Shown here: one piece after another, positions 6,572-12,701 of the stretch | How the letters are laid out: each line of letters begins with the position of its first letter | Position numbering within the stretch: the stretch's first letter is position 1 | DNA from: Pseudomonadota bacterium | Lineage (GTDB): Bacteria; Pseudomonadota; Gammaproteobacteria; Steroidobacterales; Steroidobacteraceae | Direction: 5' to 3' | Assembly: GCA_023457495.1 (NCBI GenBank) | Contig: JAEWLQ010000070.1 | Location: 1 to 13,557 of the forward strand | DNA: 13,557 nt | Notes under the pieces: generated by a model | What the model saw: only the letters and a program-made list of their open reading frames with translations | Database searches by the model: none | Told to the model about the DNA's origin: nothing | Position numbers and translations under genes: made by a program

Positions 6572-7243
6572 ATGAGAAAAGTCGCACTCAGCGTGATCGC
6601 ACTCGTTGCCTCGTTGGGCGTATCGGGATGCGGCTACAACCGGCTGCAGAACCAGGACGAGGCCGTGAAGGCCGCCTGGTCCGAAGTGGTCAACCAGTAT
6701 CAGCGGCGCGCTGATCTCGTCCCGAACCTGGTCGCGACCGTAAAAGGCTTCGCCGCGCAGGAAGAGCGCGTGCTGGTCGGCGTCACCGAGGCGCGCGCGC
6801 GCGCGACCTCGATCCAGGCGACGCCCGAGCTCATCAACGATCCGGCGGCCTTCGCGAAATTCCAGGCCGCGCAGGGCGAGCTCACACAGGCGCTCAAGAG
6901 CCTGCTCGTCACCGTCGAGCGGTACCCCGAGCTCAAGTCGGATGCGAATTTCCGCGACTTGCAGGCGCAGCTCGAGGGCACCGAGAACCGCATCGCCGTC
7001 GCACGCAATCGTTACATCGACTCCGTGCGCGCGTTCAACGTGACGGTGCGCGAGTTTCCGACGAACCTCACCGCCAACGTCTTCGGCTTCGACGTGAAGC
7101 CCAACTTCACGGTCGAGAACGAAGCGGCGATCGCCACGGCCCCGGCCGTGAGCTTCGACTCCACGACCCCGTCGCAGTCGAACGCACCGGTCGAAGCTCC
7201 GCAGCCGCCGCCGGCGCCCGCGCCGAATCCCCCGGCGAATTAG
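6572..7243 (+). CDS. lemA: LemA-family lipoprotein
   Basis: A 223-residue LemA protein. ATG 6572 is preferred over upstream codons because it has GGAG six bases before it and gives a clean lipoprotein signal with lipobox VSGC (C20). The mature part starts GYNRLQNQDEAVKAAWSEVV, then NQYQRRADLVPNLVATVKGF, both hallmarks of LemA, and is largely helical (about residues 25-150). The C-terminal part has FGFDVKPNFTVENEAA followed by a disordered Pro/Ala tail. LemA proteins are periplasm-facing helical-bundle proteins of poorly defined function, usually encoded with TPM-domain or M48 peptidase genes. Here two TPM genes follow and an M13 peptidase precedes it, consistent with an envelope maintenance operon. 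Confidence 0.93.
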   Translation: MRKVALSVIALVASLGVSGCGYNRLQNQDEAVKAAWSEVVNQYQRRADLVPNLVATVKGFAAQEERVLVGVTEARARATSIQATPELINDPAAFAKFQAAQGELTQALKSLLVTVERYPELKSDANFRDLQAQLEGTENRIAVARNRYIDSVRAFNVTVREFPTNLTANVFGFDVKPNFTVENEAAIATAPAVSFDSTTPSQSNAPVEAPQPPPAPAPNPPAN

Positions 7244-7253
7244 TCAGGCCGTC

Positions 7254-8135
7254 TTGAGAGCCGCGCTCCTCACGCTCGTGCTGCTGGTCGCGGCCGGCGT
7301 CGGGCCGGCGCGCGCGCAGGTTCCGATTCCGGCCTACGAAGCGCCGGTGGTCGATCTCACGGGCACGCTCACCGCCCAGCAGCAGGCCGCGCTCAATGAA
7401 AAGCTCCTGGCGTTCCAGCAACGCAAGGGCGCGCAGATCGCGGTGCTCATGCTGCCGACGACGGAGCCCGAGGACATCGCGCAGTTCGGCATCCGTCTCG
7501 CCGACGCCTGGAAGGTGGGGCGCGAGAAACCCGATGACGGCGCGATCCTCATCGTCGCCACGAACGATCGCGCGCTGCGCATCGAAGTCGGTTACGGCCT
7601 CGAAGGCGCGCTGACGGATCTCACCTCTCGCCGCATCATCGACGAGACCATCGCGCCGCTGTTCAAGCAGGGCGATTTCTACGGCGGCATCAATGCGGGC
7701 CTCGACCAGATGATCCGCGTCATCGATGGCGAAATCCTGCCGGAGCCGGACCAGACCTGGAAACCCGACCACGGTGGCGGCGTCCCCTGGCCGATCCTGC
7801 TGATCGGCGGCTTCATGCTCGCGAGCATCCTGCGCCCGCTGATCGGACGTCTTCCCGCCGCGGGCGTGGCGGGCGCTGGTGGAGCGGGGCTCACGTGGCT
7901 CATCACCGCGAGCGCCTTCGGCGCGGCCGGCGCGGGCATCGGCCTGTTCCTGTTCACGCTGCTGTTCGGCATGGGCGCGGGTGCACGTTACGGCGGCGGA
8001 CACGTGTTCCGTGACCGTGGCTGGCCCGGTGGTTTCGGTGGAGGCGGATTCGGCGGCGGAGGCTTCGGCGGTGGGGGCTTCGGTGGCGGCATGGGCGGCG
8101 GCTTCGGAGGCGGCGGCGCCTCGGGACGATGGTAG
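7254..8135 (+). CDS. Exported TPM-domain membrane protein (YgcG-like) with Gly-rich tail
   Basis: A 293-residue protein starting at TTG 7254 (AGG five bases upstream, ten bases after the lemA stop). This start gives a proper signal peptide (LLTLVLLVAAGVGPARAQ). The TPM domain covers about residues 30-160: VVDLTGTLTAQQQAALNEKL, AQIAVLMLPTTEPEDIAQFG, RALRIEVGYGLEGALTDL. It is followed by hydrophobic segments at about 178-197 and 205-242, and a C-terminal glycine/phenylalanine repeat (8028-8120). The domain is known from plant TLP18.3 and bacterial YgcG proteins; acid phosphatase activity has been reported for the plant protein, but the bacterial role is unclear. The TPM domain should face the periplasm, where the LemA product also sits. 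Confidence 0.92.
   Translation: MRAALLTLVLLVAAGVGPARAQVPIPAYEAPVVDLTGTLTAQQQAALNEKLLAFQQRKGAQIAVLMLPTTEPEDIAQFGIRLADAWKVGREKPDDGAILIVATNDRALRIEVGYGLEGALTDLTSRRIIDETIAPLFKQGDFYGGINAGLDQMIRVIDGEILPEPDQTWKPDHGGGVPWPILLIGGFMLASILRPLIGRLPAAGVAGAGGAGLTWLITASAFGAAGAGIGLFLFTLLFGMGAGARYGGGHVFRDRGWPGGFGGGGFGGGGFGGGGFGGGMGGGFGGGGASGRW
8028..8120 (+). repeat. Glycine-rich coding repeat in the TPM protein
   Basis: Reiterated ttcggnggnggnggn units encode FGGGG blocks, four to five in a row, then a GGMGGGFGGGG variant. The units vary at wobble positions, so this is an established protein tail rather than a recent slippage tract. Such tails are normal in YgcG-type TPM proteins. Confidence 0.8.
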
Positions 8136-8142
8136 TTAGGCC

Positions 8143-8646
8143 ATGCGGGCACTCGGACATCTCTTCGCGACCCGGGCCGGCACCCGTCGGCGCTTCCCGG
8201 ATGAGGCCCTGGCGTCGATCGAGAAGGCGATCGAATCCGTCGAGACGCGCACCAGCGGCGAAATCCGCTTCGTGATCGAGACCGCGCTCGACCTCGCCGA
8301 CCTGCGCGCGGGCACGACGCCACGCGAGCGCGCGATGCAGGTGTTCTCGCACCTGCAGGTCTGGGACACCGAGCGGCGCAACGGCGTGCTCATCTACGTG
8401 CTGGTGGCGGATCGCGACGTGGAGATCATCGCGGACCGGGGAGCCTCCGCGGTGATTCCCCCAGAGAAGTGGGAGGCCGCCTGCCGGCAGATGGAGGAGC
8501 ACTTCCGCGCCGGCCGCTTCGCCGAAGGCGCGCTCGCCGGAGTCGCGGCGGTGGGCGGCTTGTTAGAAGCCGAATTCCCGTTCCAGACGCGCGAGTCCCG
8601 CTCGTTGGATCGCAACGAGCTCCCGAACCAGCCCACGTTGCTGTAG
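8143..8646 (+). CDS. TPM-domain protein without signal peptide
   Basis: A 167-residue second TPM protein seven bases after the first. There is no signal peptide or membrane segment, so it is predicted to be cytoplasmic or peripheral. Recognisable TPM blocks are EKAIESVETRTSGEIRFVIE near residue 26, NGVLIYVLVADRDVEIIAD near residue 80 and HFRAGRFAEGALAGVAAVGG near residue 125. An operon of LemA followed by one large exported and one small TPM protein is a recurrent arrangement in proteobacteria, and this copy fits it. The ATG has only a weak AGG three to five bases upstream, so translation probably depends on coupling. Molecular function unknown. Confidence 0.9.
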   Translation: MRALGHLFATRAGTRRRFPDEALASIEKAIESVETRTSGEIRFVIETALDLADLRAGTTPRERAMQVFSHLQVWDTERRNGVLIYVLVADRDVEIIADRGASAVIPPEKWEAACRQMEEHFRAGRFAEGALAGVAAVGGLLEAEFPFQTRESRSLDRNELPNQPTLL

Positions 8647-8683
8647 CAGATTCCAGACAGTCAGAAACGAAGAAGCCGTGACA

Positions 8684-8689
8684 TATACT
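8684..8689 (+). promoter_or_regulatory. -10 box of the L,D-transpeptidase gene
   Basis: TATACT matches the -10 consensus in five of six positions. It lies six bases before the ATG at 8696, with no Shine-Dalgarno in between. Transcription from it would begin at or next to the start codon. No convincing -35 is visible. Confidence 0.45.
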
Positions 8690-8695
8690 TTGGCC

Positions 8696-9919
8696 ATGAA
8701 AAACCACCTCGCATTGCGGCCCGTGGCCGTGATGGCGCTCTGCGCCTCGCTGATTTCCGGATGCTCGCTGCTCGGTGACGGTCCGGGCTGGGGCGGCAAG
8801 CGCGCCGCGAAGACCGAACCCGTCGTGCCGGCGCTGCCGCAGCCCGTGCCGACGCATCGTTTCGAGATCGATGCGACCACCGACATCGTCGGCGTCGTGC
8901 AGAAAACCCAGGCGACGAAGGAAGACACGCTCACCGACATCGCGCGCCGCTTCAACGTGGGTTACGAGGAAATCGTGCGTGCCAATCCGGACGTCGATCC
9001 GTGGCTGCCGGGTGAGAACCGCGAGATCGTGATTCCGTCGCAATTCGTCCTGCCGAATGCGCCGCGCGAAGGCATCGTCATCAACGCGGCCGCGATGCGC
9101 CTCTTCTATTACCCGAAGGTGAAGAAGGGCGAGCAGCAGGTCGTGCACACCTATCCCATCGGCATCGGCAAGGTGGGTTGGAAGACGCCAGAAGGCACGA
9201 CGAAAATCGTGCGCCGACAGAAAGATCCGGTCTGGCGCCCGACCGCGTCCATCATCCGGGAACACCTGAAGGAGCGCGGCGAGAAACTCGACGCCGTCGT
9301 ACCCGCGGGACCGGATAACCCGCTCGGCCGCCACGCGGTCTACCTCGGCTGGCCGACCTACATGATTCACGGCACCAACAAGCCCGCGGGCGTGGGCCTG
9401 CGCTCGAGCCACGGCTGCGTGCGTCTGTATCCCGAGGACATCGCGCAGTTGTTCGAGCTCGCGCCGATCGGCACGCCGGTGCGCGTCGTGAACCAGCCGT
9501 TCGTGTTCGGCTGGCACGATGGCGCGCTGCACATCCAGGCCTTCGACGTGCTCGAGGACGATCCGCGCGACTGGAAGAAGGCGCAGGCCAAGCTGCTCAA
9601 CAAGACGATGGCCGAGAACATCAAGAAAGAACTCGCGGCGCGCAAGGAAAAGATCGACTGGGACGCGGTCGCGAAACTGACCCACGAGCCGCGCGGCATC
9701 CCGGTGTCCGTGACCGGCGGTCCCGATCAGCTCGACGCGATCGTCGCCGGCGCCACCATCGTGCAGAACACCGTCGCCCCCGGCGCCACCTGGGACGGCA
9801 TCACCGATCTGCCCGTCGATGAGGCCACCTTCCAGGAACTCGTCTCCGATCGCGAATCCTCCGTCGAGTCCGCCGCCGAAGCCGCCACCACCCCCAGCGC
9901 CAAAGCCGCCACGAATTAA
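8696..9919 (+). CDS. L,D-transpeptidase lipoprotein (YkuD domain with LysM-like module)
   Basis: A 407-residue envelope enzyme. ATG 8696 gives a lipoprotein signal with lipobox ISGC (C23); an in-frame GTG at 8678 would only lengthen the N-terminus. A LysM-like peptidoglycan-binding module (EDTLTDIARRFNVGYEEIVR, residues about 82-116) precedes the YkuD catalytic domain (about 122-275). Catalytic residues: H225 in IHGTNKP and the motif SHGCVR with H239 and nucleophile C241. Such enzymes form 3-3 crosslinks or attach proteins such as Braun lipoprotein to meso-diaminopimelate; the LysM plus YkuD layout resembles E. coli YcfS/YbiS/ErfK. The last 120 or so residues are an extra charged, then Ala/Thr-rich, tail. 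It follows the TPM genes by 49 bases but appears to have its own promoter. Confidence 0.93.
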   Translation: MKNHLALRPVAVMALCASLISGCSLLGDGPGWGGKRAAKTEPVVPALPQPVPTHRFEIDATTDIVGVVQKTQATKEDTLTDIARRFNVGYEEIVRANPDVDPWLPGENREIVIPSQFVLPNAPREGIVINAAAMRLFYYPKVKKGEQQVVHTYPIGIGKVGWKTPEGTTKIVRRQKDPVWRPTASIIREHLKERGEKLDAVVPAGPDNPLGRHAVYLGWPTYMIHGTNKPAGVGLRSSHGCVRLYPEDIAQLFELAPIGTPVRVVNQPFVFGWHDGALHIQAFDVLEDDPRDWKKAQAKLLNKTMAENIKKELAARKEKIDWDAVAKLTHEPRGIPVSVTGGPDQLDAIVAGATIVQNTVAPGATWDGITDLPVDEATFQELVSDRESSVESAAEAATTPSAKAATN

Positions 9920-9990
9920 TGGGGACATTCCTTGTTTCCTAGGAAATGGGGACATTCCCCGTTTCCTGGCAAACGGGGACAGGCCTGACT
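9918..9990 (+). repeat. Three-unit 27-bp-period repeat with hairpin (REP-like)
   Basis: Units begin AATGGGGACATTCC at 9918, AATGGGGACATTCC at 9945 and AACGGGGACAGGCC at 9972, exactly 27 bases apart. The first two agree in 23 of 27 positions; the third is conserved only at its start. GGAAA-T-GGGGA (9942-9952) and TCCCC-G-TTTCC (9956-9966) form an 11-position stem with one T.G pair and a CAT loop. The element begins at the stop codon of the transpeptidase gene and ends before the M1 peptidase start. It resembles REP-type intergenic elements mobilised by RAYT transposases, though no such gene is in the window; it could also act as a terminator or mRNA-end stabiliser. Confidence 0.75.
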
Positions 9991-10033
9991 GCCGGACGAA
10001 CAGCGGTGACGCGCACCGGGTACAGTTCGCCGC

Positions 10034-11917
10034 ATGAAAATTCTCGTCGCCACTCTGCTGATGAGCGCCGCCACGGCCCAGGCCGCGGCGCCCGCCAAAC
10101 CTGAACCCATCGTCCCCGGTCACGATTACCACTCCTACGCGAACACCGACGCGTTTCGCGTGCGGCACCTGGAGCTCGATCTCGACGCTTCGTTCGAGGC
10201 GAAGCGCCTCTCGGGGGTCGCCGATCTCGTCGTGACGCGCATCGGCGCCGGCGCGAACACGCTCACCCTCGACACGCGCGATCTCGGCATCCGCCAGGTG
10301 TGGTGGCTGCGCGGCCCGCGCGATCTCACGCCGCTCGCATTCAAGGTGGGCAAGCGCGACCCGATCCTCGGCGCGCCCCTCGACATCGAGCTCCCCGCGT
10401 CACTCGACGCCGCCGAATTCACCGTGCGCATCTCCTACCAGACGGTTCCCGGCGCGACCGGACTGCAGTGGGTGGACGCCGCGCTAACCGCCGACAAGAC
10501 GCATCCGTTCCTGTTCACGCAATCCCAGGCCATCCATTCGCGCAGCTGGATCCCGTTGCAGGACACACCGCAGACGCGCATGACCTACCGCGCGACGATC
10601 CACGTCCCGCCCGGCATGCGCGCCGTGATGAGCGCGGAGAACGCCACCGAGCTCGCGCCCGACGGCGTTTATCGCTTCAAGATGCCGCAGGCGATCCCCT
10701 CGTACCTGATCGCGCTCGGCATCGGCAAGCTGGAATTCCGCGCGACCGGTCCGCGCACCGGCGTGTTCGCGGAAAGTTCGATCGTCGAGGCGGCCGCGAA
10801 CGAGTTCGCGGAAACCGAGCAGATGATCCAGGTCAGCGAAAAGCTCTTCGGCCCGTATCGCTGGGGCCGCTACGACCTCCTGATCCTGCCGCCCTCGTTC
10901 CCGTTCGGCGGCATGGAGAATCCGCGCCTCTCGTTCATCACGCCGACCGTGATCGCCGGCGACCGCAGCCTCACCGCGCTCATCGCGCACGAGCTCGCGC
11001 ATTCCTGGTCGGGCAACCTCGTCACCAACGCGACCTGGCGCGACCTGTGGCTCAACGAAGGTTTCACCGACTACCTCGAGAGCCGCATCATGCAAGCGGT
11101 TTACGGCGAGCGGCGTCAGGCCATGGAAGCGGTGCTGAACGTCGCCTCGCTCAAGGACGATCTCGCGACGCTGCCGCCCGCTGACCAGGTGCTCGCCATC
11201 GACCTGCGCGGCCGCGATCCGGACGACGCCTTCACGCGCGTGCCGTACGTGAAGGGCCAGCTGTTCGCCACCTGGCTCGCCAGCCGCTTCGGCGCCGACA
11301 CCGTCGACCGATTCCTGCAGGACTACTTCGGTGAATTCGCCTTCCAGAGCATCTGGACCGAAAGATTCCGCGCCTATCTCGACGCGAACCTGCTGCCGAA
11401 GAAACCGGGCGCGGTGACCGCCGCCGAGATCGACGAATGGATCTTCGCGCCCGGCCTGCCGAAGAACGCCGTATTGCCGCACTCGGATGCGTTCAAGCTC
11501 GTGGACGCGGCGCGCGCCGACTGGCTGGCCGGCAAATTCGCCGCCAAGGATCTTCCGGCGCGCGACTGGACCACGCACGAGTGGGTCCACTTCCTCCAGG
11601 GACTGCCGGCCAAGGTGCCCGCCGCGCAACTCACGGCGCTCGATGAGGCTTTCGGCCTCACCGCCACCGGCAATGCCGAGATCGCCTTCAGCTGGCTGCG
11701 CGTGGCGATCCGCAACGACTACGCTGCCGCGTATCCGCGCCTCGAGAGTTACCTCACGACGATCGGCCGCCGCCGGCTGATCAAGCCGCTGTACGAGGAT
11801 CTCATGAAGACGCCGGCCGGCGCGGCCCGCGCCCGCGCCATCTACGCGAAGGCGCGGCCTAACTACCATCCGATCGCGACGGCGACGATCGACACCATCG
11901 TGTTGCAGGGACGCTGA
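10034..11917 (+). CDS. Exported M1-family aminopeptidase (leukotriene A4 hydrolase-like)
   Basis: A 627-residue zinc aminopeptidase with signal peptide (KILVATLLMSAATAQAAA), so expected in the periplasm. The N-terminal saddle domain spans about residues 35-230. The catalytic domain has the exopeptidase motif GGMEN at 292-296, the zinc motif HELAH (H319, E320, H323) and third ligand E342 in WLNEGFTDYLE. The C-terminal helical domain (about 485-620) matches the leukotriene-A4-hydrolase C-terminal region, including WVHFLQGLP and AYPRLESYLTTIGRRRLIKP. It releases N-terminal residues from peptides; epoxide hydrolase activity cannot be assumed. A TACAGT sequence ends seven bases before the ATG and there is no Shine-Dalgarno. 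The rhomboid gene follows after three bases. Confidence 0.95.
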   Translation: MKILVATLLMSAATAQAAAPAKPEPIVPGHDYHSYANTDAFRVRHLELDLDASFEAKRLSGVADLVVTRIGAGANTLTLDTRDLGIRQVWWLRGPRDLTPLAFKVGKRDPILGAPLDIELPASLDAAEFTVRISYQTVPGATGLQWVDAALTADKTHPFLFTQSQAIHSRSWIPLQDTPQTRMTYRATIHVPPGMRAVMSAENATELAPDGVYRFKMPQAIPSYLIALGIGKLEFRATGPRTGVFAESSIVEAAANEFAETEQMIQVSEKLFGPYRWGRYDLLILPPSFPFGGMENPRLSFITPTVIAGDRSLTALIAHELAHSWSGNLVTNATWRDLWLNEGFTDYLESRIMQAVYGERRQAMEAVLNVASLKDDLATLPPADQVLAIDLRGRDPDDAFTRVPYVKGQLFATWLASRFGADTVDRFLQDYFGEFAFQSIWTERFRAYLDANLLPKKPGAVTAAEIDEWIFAPGLPKNAVLPHSDAFKLVDAARADWLAGKFAAKDLPARDWTTHEWVHFLQGLPAKVPAAQLTALDEAFGLTATGNAEIAFSWLRVAIRNDYAAAYPRLESYLTTIGRRRLIKPLYEDLMKTPAGAARARAIYAKARPNYHPIATATIDTIVLQGR

Positions 11918-11920
11918 TCC

Positions 11921-12634
11921 ATGGTGCTGCCGCTGGGCGACGAGAATCCGACCACGACCCGGCCACGCGTCACGGTCGGCATCATCATCGCCTGCGTCGT
12001 CCTGTACGTGTGGCAGCACCTGCTGATGACGGATGTCAGCGCCCAGCGGGCCGCGTTCGCGCTCGGCGTGATCCCGGCCGTGCTCACGGGCCGCGTCGCG
12101 CTGCCGCCGGAGATCGACCTGATCCCGCCGGCGATGACCGTGCTGACCTCGATGTTCCTGCACGGTGGTTTCTGGCACCTGGCCGGCAACATGCTCTATC
12201 TGTGGGTCTTCGGTAACAACATCGAAGACGCGATGGGTCACGTGCGCTTCTTCATCTTCTATCTGCTGTGCGGCGTCGCCGCCGTGTTCGCGCAGGTGAT
12301 GCTCGGCCCGGATTCCCAGATCCCCATGGTCGGTGCGAGCGGCGCCATCTCCGGCGTGCTCGGCGCCTACATGCTGCTGTTTCCGCGCGCGCGCGTGCTG
12401 CTCGGCATGCCACTCGGCTTCGTGATCGTGCAGATCGGCCGCTTCCCGGCGATCTGGGTGCTCGCGGCCTGGTTCGTCATGCAACTCGTCATGGGCAGCT
12501 TCGCCGCCGCGAGTGATCCGGATGGAACCCAGGGTGGCATCGCGTTCGGCGCGCACATCGGTGGCTTCATCGCGGGTCTCGTGCTCGTCGCACTTTTCAA
12601 ACGACGCAACGTGCCGCTGTGGCGGCGCTACTGA
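11921..12634 (+). CDS. Rhomboid-family intramembrane serine protease
   Basis: A 237-residue polytopic inner-membrane protein. Six hydrophobic segments are visible, starting at VGIIIACVVLYVW (about residue 19). The conserved HGGFWHLAGNML motif (HxxxxHxxxN, near residue 80) precedes the segment with the catalytic serine S140 in GASGAISG; the catalytic histidine is H212 in GAHIGGFIAGL. All residues needed for the Ser-His dyad are present, so it should be active. Rhomboids cleave transmembrane segments near the membrane surface; the substrate is unknown. AGGGA at 11907-11911 within the end of the M1 gene is the likely ribosome binding site, and the two genes are almost certainly cotranscribed. 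Confidence 0.94.
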   Translation: MVLPLGDENPTTTRPRVTVGIIIACVVLYVWQHLLMTDVSAQRAAFALGVIPAVLTGRVALPPEIDLIPPAMTVLTSMFLHGGFWHLAGNMLYLWVFGNNIEDAMGHVRFFIFYLLCGVAAVFAQVMLGPDSQIPMVGASGAISGVLGAYMLLFPRARVLLGMPLGFVIVQIGRFPAIWVLAAWFVMQLVMGSFAAASDPDGTQGGIAFGAHIGGFIAGLVLVALFKRRNVPLWRRY

Positions 12635-12701
12635 GACGCTGATACATTCCGCGGGCATCGCGTGACCCCAAACTCGCCGGGGTCGTGCAACGGGGAGCCG
12701 A

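Noticed and set aside
8678..8695. GTG 8678 as the start of the L,D-transpeptidase
   Set aside because: It adds six residues before an otherwise standard lipoprotein signal and lies upstream of the TATACT box; it cannot be excluded, because a purine-rich AAGAAG precedes it.
9918..9998. A CRISPR array, suggested by the regular repeats
   Set aside because: The 27-bp period leaves no unique spacer between units, only three units exist and no cas gene is nearby.
9819..10037. A 72-codon frame encoding a 9-residue repeat (NGDIPxFL)
   Set aside because: The protein repeat is just the translation of the 27-bp DNA repeat; the frame overlaps two real genes and has no ribosome binding site.
8426..10168. 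A 580-codon minus-strand open frame opposite the transpeptidase
   Set aside because: Antisense to a clear LysM/YkuD gene and passes through the intergenic repeat; no domain is recognisable.
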